A DNA stretch of 64,000 nucleotides from Papaver somniferum (Eukaryota; Streptophyta; Magnoliopsida; Ranunculales; Papaveraceae): assembly GCF_003573695.1 (NCBI RefSeq), contig NW_020621603.1:20137116-20201115 (forward strand), read 5' to 3'. Below, in pieces: positions 1 to 12,477 of this stretch (positions are counted from its first letter, which is position 1; every line of letters begins with the position of its first letter). The notes under the pieces were generated by a model. It made no database searches. It saw only the letters and a list, made by a program, of their open reading frames with translations, and was not told the origin of the DNA. Made by a program: the position numbers and the translations under genes.

Positions 1-420
1 TCCTTCTGATTCGATAATGCTCAAGGCTTTGGCTACCTCCAAAGTATCACCAATAATTGTACCATCATCAAGGTACCAGGCATGTAAATCAAGTTTTCAT
101 TAAGAAGCAATAATCTTCACCAGGGGATGAAGCGTCAAAGCGAATAGCAAGGGACCGAGAGGGTCACCTTGCTCAATACCAAGAGCAGAGGACAAAATAT
201 AATGGTCATAATAGAGTTTAGCAGGCCGAAAGTAACAAAATTCTACCCAACGAGAAATACTTGGACAATGAAGACGAACTTTCTTGATGAGTTGAGATCT
301 TCCCACCATGTTGAAAGCATTAGAAAAGTCAATGAGCAACATTGACATCTTGTTTGAGTGACCTTTCATCCCAAGTAGGCGATTTACAACATGTAAAATA
401 CTTTCCCCACCAACAGACAC
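1..420 (-). pseudogene. Reverse-transcriptase-like gene (non-LTR type), 3' part, runs off the window
   Basis: Read on the minus strand this piece carries the catalytic half of a reverse transcriptase of the non-LTR (LINE-like) kind. Motif A reads LLIDFSNAFN near 360-330, motif B GIEQGDPLGPLLFALTL near 190-130, and motif C WYLDDGTIIGD near 70-38, so the YxDD active site is present. Two adjacent stop codons lie between motifs B and C (about 97-102), so the frame is broken. The gene continues upstream at 3184-4648; the break is a solo LTR. Removing the LTR and one copy of the duplication returns the same reading frame (G-V-G-V-P, then G-G-E). The 3' end lies left of position 1. No poly-A tail or endonuclease domain is visible, so whether this is a LINE or a single-copy RT-derived gene is open. 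Confidence 0.75.
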
Positions 421-3183
421 TGGAAAGACGAGGGTACCCAAATATACCTCAATCTAAAACTTTTTCACCTATAAGTCCTTTCTCCGAAAATGATTGTCTA
501 TGGACTGAGTCGAGACAATACAACGAATCGGTTCACACTTCGTGTGATCGTCTATAGATACGAGATCCAGACAATACGACAACAAGATAACTTGTGTGAT
601 TGACTATGGATACAAGATCGAGACAATACAATAACGAAGTATGATTACTTGATAATAGGTTCAGACTTAACCAAATACAATAGGATTGTTATCAAGTAAA
701 TAGGAATTAACGTTTGTATATTTTACTTCTAATTATAATAAAAACAATTATAATTGCGGAAATAGAAAAGTAAAAGACACAAAAAGATTTTGTTAACGAG
801 GAAACCGCAAATGCAGAAAAATCCCGGGACTTTGTCCAGAATTGAATACTCTCAGAATTAAGCCGTTATACAAAATCTAAACCAACTTCGTATAGTTGAG
901 ACCAAGAAACCAAACCTATAGTTCGCCTAGTTCCGTCTGTATCCCTGCGCCTCCAACTTGCAATAAGTCACGCACTTGGAACAATTCCTTTGGTTCGTAT
1001 TCCAAACAGTAAAGGAGCAACAAAGTTCTTAGATCAATCTATCAACAATTACCAAAGTAATTGTTTAGACTATGCAATCAATACTTTGGATCACAAAGAA
1101 ACGTAATGATGCTGATCTACTCAACTAATCAATCAAGGTTATCACAAAGATAACCGATTATAGTTGGATCCCCAACCGTTCAAGTTTTGTGCACACCAAA
1201 GATTATGAACCCAAATCAGAAATCTTCTTCATCTTCAAATCTTCTTAAATCTTCAATAAACACCTGCACACAATCAACTTGAATCCCTTGTGATCAATCA
1301 CACACAGAACGGAGTCTGTTAACAATGGATTATCAAAATACGTCTTTAGATCTACAAACAGTCTAAAGATCCCCGTCGATACTTCGATCTAGTTTGAGTG
1401 AATCTTATATCAGAAGAGAACATTCTCAAGCATGAACAAACTAGGTGCAATCAAAGTTCAACAACCGTTAGTCAATCAAATCAATCGAAAACTAATAATA
1501 AACTGCAATTATCTAGTTTCCCACCAACGGTACTCGTAGAACTTCCCAATCCCAAAGAAGTCTTTAAAACGAGCAGTTGTAAGAGATTTCGCCTAATTAG
1601 GGTATTTTCCTCTCCGAATAGACGACTCCACCAACAACAACACAACTAGGTAGTTTTGCTGGCTCTAAGGATTAGTTTGCTCGAAATGCAAACTTCAATA
1701 TTTATATACCAAGGAAGTTTGGACACCAAGGAATTTCCAAAACCGAAAATATTCTCAAGATATGCAATATATTTCCAAATTCGGTTTTCATAATTCCTGG
1801 AAATGCTCTGTCCAATTATTGACCGAAATCTCAGTCGAAAATCTTCAATTAGTAAATGAACATTACCCATTTTTATTTTCTAAAGATATGCATTTTAATT
1901 GCTGGAAATTAAAAGCATATTAAAACTAAAAACCTTAATTAAAAGATTCTAAATTTATTTCGATCCGGGATTCTCCTTTAGTTATTAAGGAATATCTTTA
2001 AACAATAAAAGATAAGAATTACTGCACATGTTCAAAGTGTGTCGACATCTTTACTTTGTAAATCCTTTTTCATATTTACAATCTTGAAACCGATTTACCA
2101 CACTTCCAAACGAGTTTAGAATTGGTTCATCTGACTTCCAAGAACTATGTGATTGATTATCCTATCAAATCACCATTAATGGGTTTCACGGTTCTACCAA
2201 AACAAGTTTCGGTTCTACCTCCATGTGGGTACTAGGATCAGTCACACTAGCTTTCCAAAAATTGGTTGACTAGGTACTAGGATCGGTTACCACATAATTA
2301 TGGTATTTAACTTGTATTCGGTTGCACAAGTCATTGGATTGGTTACCAATTACTAAGACTCGTTGTACCTCTTACAAGGATCGATTCCCCATACTTGTGA
2401 TCGGTTGAACCTTTTACTAGGATGGTTTCCCCAATGTCTAGAGTTGGTCATATCAATTACAACATATCGATCATACTATCTCAGGTGATTACTTAAGATC
2501 GGTTTCACTAATAAAAGTCATACCAATGCAAAAGTCAGGCCTTGTGAATAGTTTTACCAAGATACATAAACAAGTTATGAGCGGTTATACTAAACACACA
2601 TATTGGTAATCCAAAGATTTACAATGAGTAACAATACCAATAAGCCTAGTGATTTCCCTTTCGATTCATAAAACAAGTTTATGAATTGTACTTACTTTAA
2701 ACGAATGTAAAACATTGTTTCCTAGGACGAAATCTTCACCCATACCCATACATAATCACAATAACATTCATACGATTATGTCGATGTCTTATATACGAAG
2801 TTCAAAAGATAGACGTTATACTTCGTATTGTAAATCCTTAATACTATGTATAACTAGAGTATAATCATTCACAGCTTCGCAGTTATGTTTTCAATATGCA
2901 CAGCTTGAAAGATACGTTAGGAATGAAACCATTCAAGTCAAATATTACTAACCTCAAGAGGAAGGATGATGTCGTCGTTGTAGCACTTTACTTCTTCACA
3001 TTCTTCAAGTCTTCACGTAATACTTGTAAGTCTCATATCCTAGTAACTTTCTAGATAACCTATACGAAGTTGACTCTAGTAAATAATCAAGCGACTCTTT
3101 AAATGAGTTTTGATTCAATTAAATATGACAACCAAACTTGATATACCAACGCTTGGTGGGTTCAACCGAGCAATGCTCTAACA
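421..3183 (-). mobile_element. Solo LTR of a copia-type retrotransposon
   Basis: The segment starts TGGAAAGACG and ends CTCTAACA, so on the minus strand it begins TGTTAGAGCATTGCTCGG, the same terminus as the other copia LTRs at 4709 and 39847. Five-base flanks are GACAC (416-420) and GGCAC (3184-3188), a duplication with one mismatch. No gag, pol, primer site or second LTR is present, so this is a solo LTR of 2763 bp, formed by recombination between two LTRs. It splits a reverse-transcriptase gene. It carries the conserved block described at 786-852. The short open frames inside it have no recognisable protein. Confidence 0.8.
786..852 (-). repeat. Conserved block shared by copia LTRs (copy 1)
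   Basis: Contains GTTAACGAGGAAACCGCAAA followed by TGCAGAAAAATCCCGGGAC. Nearly the same text occurs at 37788-37852, 41700-41760 and, inverted, 42326-42384, although this LTR is otherwise clearly diverged from those. Position in the LTR is similar in all cases: toward the downstream (R/U5) part. Function unknown. Confidence 0.7.
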
Positions 3184-4648
3184 GGCACACCAACCCCGAA
3201 TTGGTAATCACTTAAATAAGACGACATGTCCTTTCCAACAGAGAAATTAGCCACTTTCGAAACCAACCTACGCCAAACCGTACCAACAACAATGGTCCTA
3301 ATACCACCCCCAGGTTTAAGTAACGGAGTTAAGGGCGCACTAGCAATGAAATCTCCCAAAACCACGGGGCATTTTCCATCCAACCAAAGATTGACAACCC
3401 CTGTAATCGAAGCGAGTAACTCATCTGCAATGGCTGCCGCAGCCCCACTCATTACATAGACCAAATGCTGCGTGCATAAACCGTCACGGCCACATGATGT
3501 GCCTTTTGGGAAACTATTAATAGCTCCCAAAACTGCACGTGAGTCCACTGTGATTGGATCAACCAAGACAGCATCACCGAGGACATCAGAGGGAGGCGCA
3601 AGTGGGTGATTGTCCTGTAATTCATGGAACGTATTCTTATTAAACGACGCCACCCCATAATAAGACAACACCCTGATAGCTGCAGCGAAATGACCACAAC
3701 TCAACTTTTTCCAACAAACCATCAAAGTAGCAGCTCTTAGTTTCTTCGAATCTTCCTGATTAGACCCATTACGAATATGCTGTTGTAGCAGTTTATTCAC
3801 TAGGATGAAGCAGCCGTTAGGTTCCTTATAAACTGCAAGGGCTTGGTTGATGGCCATGACTTGCAAACGCTTCATGTTTCCAGACTTTTTCTCAGTTGAA
3901 TTTCTCGGTTGGAACAAGGTAATAGTGCAAATTGGGAGAAGAACAAGCTGCAACCAAGCTGACAAGTTTCCAGGGTTAACAATAACCCTGTAGAGACAAG
4001 CTTCAACGTCCTCGAAAAGACTAACCTGCATTTATGGGGTATGCAAGTGACAGTCGGGAGCTGTCTTTGTAGCACAACATTGAGAAGGTCGGTAGAAAGA
4101 GCTACAACAACACCATCTTCTGAAAGAACATCAGCACGATTCTCTGAAACAACGTCACCAACTGCAGCACTAGTAAAACCTTAACGCTCACCAATTACCT
4201 CAACTAGTTTATCTAAACCATGTAGAAGAGAATCAACCCCTGCACTGTTGAGAGGTTCTGCGATGACATATCCATGCACAACTCCTTCTTGCCCCTTACA
4301 CGCCTTCTTCCAACCATGTGGATGCATGCATCTGCAATACAACCACATTCGTAAACAGCCCAAAACCTTCTCTCACGCCAAATAGATGTTCAAGCTGTTG
4401 GCGGTCAAATCTCTGCAGATGATTTTATTATCATCAGAGAAAAGGTGCCTGTCATCTAAATGCTTCAAGAAGGAACCCTTGGCGAAGCCTCTGCCGTTAA
4501 TCCCATCCTAGCAGCCATGAAAGTGCTTGAAAGAGCAATGACAGAGATTGTCGTCTGGAGCAGCTGCGTCTATGTGAGAAGAGGAATCCAAAAGCATCTG
4601 GGAATAAGAGGTTGCAATGCAGGAAGAAGACCTAGTGATTATAGGCAT
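3184..4648 (-). pseudogene. Reverse-transcriptase-like gene, 5' part
   Basis: This is the upstream half of the gene at 1-420. A plausible start ATG lies at 4648-4646. The first roughly 100 codons show a Cys/His-rich stretch (C-x-C then H-x-H near 4560-4460), possibly a zinc finger, then a region with CRCMHPHGWKKACKGQEG around 4330-4285. From about 4031 down to 3184 the frame is open for 289 codons. It holds the N-terminal RT motifs FPKGTSCGRDGL (near 3510-3475) and LKPGGGIRTIVVGTVWRRL (near 3320-3265), ending at the LTR insertion. At least two stops and one or more frameshifts interrupt 4648-4031, so it is not functional as it stands. Protein family: non-LTR-type reverse transcriptase; exact clade not determined. 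Part of a retroelement or a domesticated RT gene are both possible. Confidence 0.72.
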
Positions 4649-4708
4649 TGCGACTGCAAAATAAAAACCCTAAAAAAGAAAAGCTCGAATCCTAGAAAAT
4701 AATCAAAC

Positions 4709-5974
4709 TGTTAGAGCATTGCTCGGTCGAACTCCATGCGTTGCTATCTCAAGCATGTTTGTCAAGTTTAGTTGTCAAAACTATATGTCTTGATTTCAAG
4801 ACTACTTATAGCTAAGTCTCGGTTTAGGACAGTTTAGTGTAGTTGAGCTCCAGACTCCATGACGATCATCTTACGAAGACGAAGAATTACTCAAGGAACC
4901 AGTGGAACTTCATCCGACTAAAAGGTATGTGGAGACTTGAAATTATCTATCACTCAAAAGTCTATCTATCTCCTACTCTTGAGACAAAGTCGTATAAGTA
5001 TGATAGTTTTCATACATACACATTTGCTATTTCGAGCCAAGATTACTCATCAATCTTTTTCTCGAAATATGTGTTGGTAAGCTTTCGCTTTAACCACTTT
5101 TCATCTTAACTCATGACGAAAGTCATGATGACGTTTCAATCTTCAAAATAGCTTTGATGACGATAGTTGTAAATAACGACGGTTATAACATTATAGAAGA
5201 ATGTTCCAATGATTTAAATGTAGAGTTGATATTACGTAACCAACTATGGATATAAGCATGTATAGTGTGTTCGCACATTAGTGTATAAATCCATGTGTCG
5301 GAAATAAAGTGTGTGCATATGTGTGCATACGGTATTGATGAAGGACACATGTGAGTTTGTAAGTTTGCAAACTGTTAAACCAGTCACCTTAGGTACACAT
5401 ACCCGTACGCGTACCCAAGCTGGTTATATTTCTCAAATCGGAAGTTCATGAACTTAAACAAGAAATCAATAAGGAATGCAATCTTTTCAAACCGTGTCTA
5501 TATTGTTCATGAATTGATTCAAGTGAATCAAACCGATTTTGTTTCAATTTTGTCTATTCATAAAGACCTAAGCAATTGAACAACTCTTCAACTAGTTCTT
5601 ATGAGTCATCTGAACTAGTTATGTGAAGAAGATGAATACGGTTAATATGAAAGTACTCATATGGCTAACCATTGGTTGACTATTTGTGAACCAACTAAGT
5701 GTACACGTTTAGGTACGGTTACTCAAACCTAAATGAAATACATTTCATTTGTGTGTGACAAGCTAAGTTTCGATCTAATGATTGAAAGATATTAGCTTGG
5801 TCAAATCAGGTTTTTCATCTAACGGTGAATATTGAATGCTTTGTTACCAAGGTAACTTGGATTGCAAACCCTGATTTGAAAACTATATAAAGGAGACATC
5901 TAGAAACTAGAAAAACTAATCCCTACACCTCCCGTGTGATACTAGTTGGTTTTGGTAGAGTCGATTCTCCTTTA
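4709..5974 (+). repeat. 5' LTR of host copia, first segment
   Basis: Begins TGTTAGAGCATTGCTCGG and runs about 1.27 kb until the Athila insertion at 5975. The segment resembles, in inverse order, the LTR at 39847-37430. Open frames here are short and unrelated to known proteins. The LTR text resumes at 41316 after the duplicated CTTTA. Confidence 0.75.
5884..5891 (+). promoter_or_regulatory. Probable TATA box of the host copia LTR
   Basis: CTATATAAAGGAG lies in the middle of the LTR, where a U3/R boundary is expected. The related minus-strand LTR has a TATATATA at the matching place (38556-38563). Confidence 0.45.
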
Positions 5975-8072
5975 TGATGCAGTTTTGAAGTGTGGTAAGA
6001 AAGGGATTCGATTCTCGGACTTTATAAAGAATTGGTTCTAGACTAATGAAATAAAAACTAATTAACTTGGATAACTTTGGTTTTTTTTGGTTTATCAAGG
6101 AGAGATAATTCTAGGGTTTTGGATTCCACTGCTTCAAATATTGTAAACTCAATAACAATTTCTTTGACAAAATACTCCTACTTTACTCAAAACAGTTTCG
6201 AACCCAATCTCATGCTTTGGAAAATATAATCATTACAAGCTCTTTTTTTTTATGACTCTCGTCACTATTCTACGACCTAATTTTCCTTCGCTTATAAAAG
6301 AACGGTATCTAAACTATCCAAAATAATTTTCACGAAGCATATAAAGAAGAGAAAATTTTTAATAATTTAAAAAGCACAGTATTGGAGTATTTTTGTCAAA
6401 GAAAATAATTACAAAAAATTATGCATCAAAAATAGCTTCTTCCAAAACCCTAGAAAAGAGATTTAGCTACTCATTGATCGAAAATTGAAGAAAACTTGAT
6501 TAATCATTGTATTCAAAAAGATATAAATATGCTTACAACGATTTTTGGTCGCTAAAGGTTTTCAGCCACGAAGATGTTACAATAGCTCAGTTGTGAAAGA
6601 TCTATTGCAACTTCAACAGTGTACGATATTTTTCTTCTGCGGTTGAATATAAGACTGCTACTACGACTGTTTTGAACAGCCTATGTTCTTCGTGTTCTTG
6701 AATTTTGCAGTAGTAGGTAACTTTCTGAAACTTGTGATTTTTTTTGATTCTGCAGTATCTATTCTCTCCTAGGCTCTCCGTATGCCCTCTCTTGACCTCC
6801 CAGCAGCCTATATATACACAACATGGTCCATAAATCTCGATGAAATCTCTCTTTCTCCCCCTTAACAAGTTACGGGTTTTCTTTCTTTGTTTTGGGAATT
6901 ATTTCCATGTCTTTCTTCTTCACACGTATTATGCTTCCATTTTTAACCCAAATCTTCTGTATTTGATGAATGAAACCTCAGGGAATATACTCTGCCTAAT
7001 TTACTCCCCGTAACTTTCAAAAGAACAATCAAACAATCCCGAGATAACTTCGATACACTGTTTTATGAAAATCTCCTTAAATCTTCGATCCAAAGGAAGC
7101 TATCAATCCGGTTTAATCCCCACCGACTAATGCCAATCCAATTATGCAACAAACTCCGGTTAAATCTCCCAAAACCATCACAAAATCTTCGTATATCTCC
7201 TTCGCTCTGTTTCGGTTCAAACGGCTTGTCAAGCCAAACTGGATCCAATCCAACTAATATATCTTCGTTTTAATTATTTAACAGGCCCATCCGAGTTAAA
7301 TCCAACGATTGAATCTCGTTAAATCCTTCCCAAAATTTATCACAGTCTCTTCGTATATACCTCCAACAACTGTTTTATCGTGAACCGATTATCCAGCCAA
7401 TTCCAATCGAATAAATCCATCATACCAACCATGTTTAGCTTATTCAAGTCCATCCCAACTAGTTTCGACGATTGAATCTCTCCCAAAGGCCTCCAATAAT
7501 CCAACCCTAATTCTGTCTATAACTGTCCAAACTTTCCCGCCAAATTTTTATTTTGAAATTGTTGAAGATGACTGCGCCTTATCTGATTCCGGTGTCCCTT
7601 TAGCAAATTTGGGTACATTTAGCAATTCCTGGGGTGCAAATAGTAACTCGTGGGGTACAAAGATAAATTTTGGGCCGTAGATAGTGAAAACTCCTAGGTG
7701 CCTTTATCAACTCTTCTGGAAAGGTTCAAACACCACTTTTCGAATTCTTCCACCAACAACAGTCGTCCCTTACCTCTCAGATCCTCTTATTTTCTTCATT
7801 TTCTTTTCATCAGCTGCCATGCTTTTCAGACATAACTCGCATCACTAAAGCCGACATTCTTTTCAGATAGAGATGAAGAAATAAAAGCAAATAATGAGAA
7901 ATAGTTCGCTCCAACAGTAATGACACTTTAGCCCTTTTAAGCCACGTTTCTTCTTCTTTTGCTCCAAAGTACCTAAAACTCAAAATTAAACATAAATACA
8001 TAATTTACAAGAAAACTTAGCAAATAAAGCATAAACAATAGATAAATATCACGGTGTTTTAGACACCTATCA
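5975..8072 (-). repeat. 3' LTR of Athila element 1
   Basis: 2098-bp LTR, TG...CA, matching 34416-34995 plus 39848-41315 with scattered differences and small indels. On the minus strand it starts TGATAGGTGTCTAAAACACC. A TATA-like CTATATATACA lies at 6808-6818. Short frames inside it are not genes. Confidence 0.88.
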
Positions 8073-8088
8073 AATTCCCCCACACTTA
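8073..8088 (-). other. Polypurine tract of Athila element 1
   Basis: Minus-strand TAAGTGTGGGGGAATT lies directly against the 3' LTR start, the expected place for plus-strand DNA priming. Confidence 0.8.
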
Positions 8089-8875
8089 GATTTTGCTAGT
8101 CCTCGAGGAAAACACACACATATTGCTATCCAAGTGTTAATCAATTTTTTTTCTTAATTAATTATTATTTTGTTCGGTCTAATTGGTCTGGTCTATTTAT
8201 TATTTAGTAACTCAATCACTCTATTCCATCCGACAGTGGTAACAATTCGATGTGTGGGCCCCACCAAATCACTTAAAGAAACATAATTTTTCAAATAAAA
8301 TAAAATAAAAATTATTCTTTTTTTTCCATTTTAACACATGAACTCTGTCTTTATATGAATAGACTCTGTTATTCGTTTCCTTAACTCCTATAACCAAGAT
8401 GTTTCCATCCACTTAGATTGGTTAGTGTCATGTTGATGTCGCACAAATTTCTAGGCTCTGGAGTTTAATTTTTTAATTTTTTATACTTTATTTAATTTTT
8501 TTAGTTTATTAAAAACTAACTAAAAGTTTTTCCCTCATCCCCAAACTTAAACCTAACATTGTCCTCAATGTTTCAAATTAAAGTGCAGTACCAAAAATAT
8601 AAGTAACAAGAGGAATAAAGAGGTAAGTGAGAAAGATAGTACCTGGATGAAGCGTAGCAATCCTTCATGGGAGCAAGAAAGAAAGAAAATAAAAACAAAA
8701 ATAAAACTAATGTACAACAGCAACAGGGTCCTCCAGAGGGACCTTAATATCACCATGTATGGGTTGCCTCCCAATAAGCTCTAAGTTTAGTTTCTTCAGT
8801 CAGACTTTGTTACCCGTTAAAATTAATCCTGGTAGACAGGATCTCTCAGCTCCGATTATTCTATTGCATGACTGG
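8089..8875 (-). other. Non-coding 3' spacer of Athila element 1
   Basis: AT-rich stretch between the integrase C-terminus and the polypurine tract. The open frame at 8565-8774 is low-complexity hydrophobic and unsupported. The corresponding spacers in the second Athila family (23166-24183, 30832-31851) have a similar make-up, including repeated text about fixed-length 'tttctaggctctggagttta'-like words. No env-like gene is seen. Confidence 0.6.
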
Positions 8876-9916
8876 GTAACTCCAAGAATGGTTTCAACCG
8901 TTGACCGTTAACCTTGAAAGTTTCTGCGTTTTTAGGATTTTTAACTTCAACTGCACCATGAGGAAAAACAATTTTGACAAAGTATGGTCCGGACCACCGA
9001 GACCTCAATTTACAAGGGAAAAGATGTAGACGAGAATTGTAAAGGAGAACTTTATGACCTAGTTCAAATGTCTTTCGAATAATTGATTTATCATGAAATA
9101 TTTTTGTTTTCTCCTTGTATATTTTCGCACTCTAGTAAGAATCATTACGAATTTCTTTTAACTCATTGAGTTGCAGTTTACGGTGATCACCAGCAGTAGA
9201 TAGGTCAAAGTTTAGTCGTTTAATGGCCCAATAAGCTTGGTGTTCTAATTCTGCAGGCAAGTGGCAGGCTTTACGAAGACACGTCTATACGGAGACATCC
9301 CAAGTGGAGTCTTAAAAGCGGTTCGGTAAGCCCACAATGCTTCTACTAGGAGCAGAGACCAATCCTTTCGGATAGGGTTTACAGTCTTTTCTAAAATCTA
9401 TATAATCTGCCTATTAGACACTTCTACTTGGCCACAAGTTTGTGGGTGGTAAGGTGTAGAAACGTTATGGGTGATGGAGTATTTCTTCATGATCGTCTCA
9501 AAAGACCGGTTACAAAAATGGGAACCTCCATCACTAATGATTGCTCTAGGCATACCAAATCGAGAGAAAATATTGTCCCTAACAAACTTGATCACAACGT
9601 GGCAATCATTTGTCTCGGTAGCGATTGTTTCTACCCACTTAGACACATAGTCAACAGCTAATAAGATGTAAAAGTTTCCATAAGAGTTGACAAAAGGACC
9701 CATAAAATTTATACTCCACACATAAAATATTTCTATTATTAGTATATGAATAAGTGGCATCATATTACGTCGGGTCATCTTTCCTAACTTTTTGACATCT
9801 ATCACAATTTTGAAAAAATAGGTGGGAGACCTTAAACAGAGTTGTCCAATAAAGACCGGATTGCAAAACCTTCGCAGTTGTTTTCTTAGAACTAAAGTGA
9901 TCCCCACAAGCTCCAT
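8876..9916 (-). pseudogene. Integrase core and C-terminus, Athila element 1
   Basis: Integrase inserts the cDNA into the host chromosome using a D-D-E triad. Here the core runs from about 9916 to 9398 with [14 protein letters not shown] (second Asp) and GQVEVSNRQ (Glu). The first catalytic Asp is replaced: the text is INFMG where the second family has IDFMG (codon at 9707-9709). A stop follows the NRQII word near 9398. The C-terminal domain continues in broken frames to about 8876, ending near a poorly preserved [15 protein letters not shown] region. The upstream zinc-binding part is in a different frame (9765-10406), so a frameshift lies in the 9765-9916 overlap. Not functional. Confidence 0.8.
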
Positions 9917-10556
9917 AATGACAAAAAGTCAGGACACTGGAGATTTCGTTGTCAGGAATACAACGACGGATGATATGATCAGGGAAATATTTGAATAAGT
10001 ACGGATCATCCCAGAAAAAGTATGTTACCTCAGACAAGAATTTAGCTCTATATTGTTTAGACCAATGGTCGGGCATTTGACCAATTACCAAATAATCAGC
10101 AAACCAGGGTAACACAGAGATGGAAAATAACTGTTCATCAGGGAACGTGTCATGGATCGGTCTCTCATTAGCTATAGTCTCATCAAGTATACGGGATAAA
10201 TGGTCAACTACTACATTTTCAGACCCTTTCTTATCACGAATATCTAGAGTAAATTCTTGGAACAACAATACCCATCTAATCATCCGTGGTTTAGAGTCCT
10301 TCTTTGAAAGGAGATATTTGAGTGCGGCATGATCAGAATAAACTATGACCTTAGACCCTAGAAGATATGATCTAAATTTCTCCAAAGCAAAAACGATGGC
10401 TAACATTTATTTCTCAGTGGTTGTGTAGTTCAACTGGGAATCGTTTAGGGTCCTACTAGCATAATAAATCACACTAGGTGCTTTATCAAGTCGTTGGCCA
10501 AGGACAACACGAACCGCATAATCGGACGCATCATATATGAGTTCAAATGGGAGGTT
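9765..10556 (-). pseudogene. RNase H and integrase zinc-binding domain, Athila element 1
   Basis: RNase H degrades the RNA strand during reverse transcription. Visible motifs: YDASDYAV near 10525, TTTEK followed by a stop in place of the usual Glu near 10407, then [13 protein letters not shown] and [15 protein letters not shown]. Downstream is the integrase HHCC finger, with [11 protein letters not shown] and NCDRCQK near 9900-9790. Stops at about 10557 (replacing Trp) and 10407 break the frame, which is otherwise the same as that of the RT segment. Confidence 0.78.
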
Positions 10557-12027
10557 CTAATCGGGTGGTTGGATAATAGGGGCAGAAGTCAACAACGATT
10601 TTAGCTTCTGAAAAGATGCAACACATGCTTCATCAAATACAAAGGAAGTATCTTTAGCAAGTAGGTTCGATAGAGGTAAGGCAATCTTGCTAAAGTCTTT
10701 GATGAAACGACGATAAAATCCAGCATGACCAAGGAAAGATCTAATATCTATTACATTCTTAGGTGGTCTTAGTTTTGAAATTAGTTCAACCTTGGCTTTA
10801 TCAACTTCTATTCCCTTAGAGGACACCACGTGTCCTAACACTATTCCAGATTTAACCATAAAATGACACTTTTCCCAATTAAGAACTAAGTTCTTTTCTT
10901 TACAACGTTCTAGAACTAGTGTAAGGTGGTGTAAGAATTCATCGAAAGAGGATCCAAAAACCGAAAAATCGTCCATAAGGACCTCGAGAAATCGCTCAAC
11001 CATATCCGAAAAGATACTTAGCATGAAACATTTGAATGTTGCGGGTGCATTATACAACCCAAAAGGAATATGCCTGTAAGCAAAAGTACCAAATGGACAT
11101 GTGAAGGTTGTTTTCTCTTGGTCCTCCAATTCTATAGGGATTTGGTTATAACCAGAGTAACCATCTAGGAAACAATAATGGTTGTGGCCAGCTAATCTTT
11201 CTAACATCTGGTCGATGAATGGTAGAGGAAAGTGGTCTTTCCTAGTTGATGAGTTCAGCTTACGGTAGTCTATACAAACTCTCCACCCGATAGTAACACG
11301 GGTAGGGATCAATTCATTATTCTCATTCGCAACTACAGTAATCCCAGACTTCTTTGGGACAACCTGGACAGAACTGACCCATTTACTATCAGAGATGGGA
11401 TATATGATACCCGCATATAATAACTTGAGTACTTATGTGCGGAAAACTTCCTTCATATTAGGATTTAAACGTATCTGCATTTCTCTTGAGGTTGTGGCAC
11501 ATTCTTCTAGGTAGATGTGGTGCATACAATCAGCAGGACTAAATCCTTTCAAATCTGCTATAGTCCACCCTATTGCAGTCTTATGATATTGGAGAACACT
11601 AAATAGTCTACTTTCCTGATCGGGCTCTAAGTCAGAGGAAATTATGGCAGGAAGAGTATTCTCATTACCAAGAAATACATATTTCAGTGTATCTGGTAGC
11701 AACTTTAATTCAAGGGTGGGTGCCTTAACTGATGATGGAAGGGGTTTATATATGGTAAAGAGGTCATGGTTTGCGCTGCCATTTTCCGTAATTCATTACT
11801 GGCGCAGAGTCTAACAACGCATTAACTTTTTTAAAATGACTATCCTCATCATAGTAGGCTCAAAAGTGGGCCAAGCAGGCCTCTAAAGGATCGCTAACAC
11901 TATTAGTGGTAAAGGTATTCTCGACTAGAGAGTCAATCATGCATATAGAATCATAGTGTTCAGGGTCCGGTGGGGATTGCCATGCCTTAAATACGTTCAC
12001 CGAGATTTTCTGATTCCAAAAAGAAAA
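10557..12027 (-). pseudogene. Reverse transcriptase with upstream linker, Athila element 1
   Basis: RT copies the element RNA into DNA in the virus-like particle. The open stretch 11312-10557 has CIDYRKLN, FPLPFIDQMLERLAG, FLDGYSGYNQIPI, TCPFGTFAYRHIPFGLYNAPATF and the active-site box LMDDFSVFG (near 10980-10960), then the thumb GHAGFYRRFIKDFSK. Upstream, 11702-11433 contains CMHHIYLEE and RLNPNMKEVFRT, then a single stop at 11430-11432, after which the same frame continues. The stretch 12027-11703 is a poorly conserved linker. The Asp pair is intact but stops make it a pseudogene. Confidence 0.85.
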
Positions 12028-12477
12028 TTATACTAGGCCAGTTTGACAATGTATGACTGCATTTGCAGTGGCTAGAAACAGACGACCTAGGATGATTGGG
12101 ATGTTGATATCTTGACTAGAGACAGGTTGAGTGTCTAAAATCACAAAATCAACTGGATAGATGAAGTTTTCTACCTGAACCAAAACGTCTTCAATAATTC
12201 CACGTGGGATTTTGACTGACCTATCGGTTAACTGTAGTGTTATCCTAGTTGGTTTCATCTCACCTAATCCAAGTTGTTCATATACCGAGAACGGTAAAAC
12301 ATTCACACTAGCCCCAAGATCTAACAAATCATTTTCTATCTTTTGGCTACCTATAACACATGTGACTGTAGGACAACCAGGATCTTTAAATTTGACTGGG
12401 TACTTTTGTGAGATTATGAAACTAACTTGTTCGGTCAAAAATGCCTTTTTATGGACACTCGCGTCTCTCTTGACAGT
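12028..12477 (-). pseudogene. Retropepsin-like protease region, Athila element 1
   Basis: The aspartic protease matures the gag-pol protein. The active-site box reads LLDLGASVNVLP (near 12335-12300), with Leu instead of Thr/Ser after the Asp; the second Athila family shows the same DLGAS, so this is a family trait rather than damage. IILGRLFLATANAVIHC near 12090-12045 matches the second conserved region, with Leu in place of the usual Pro. Same frame as the gag C-terminus (12478-13416), separated by a stop. Confidence 0.75.

Noticed and set aside
8565..8774. env-like transmembrane ORF of Athila 1
   Set aside because: Only 69 codons, low-complexity Leu/Phe text from AT-rich DNA; no matching ORF in the second Athila family.
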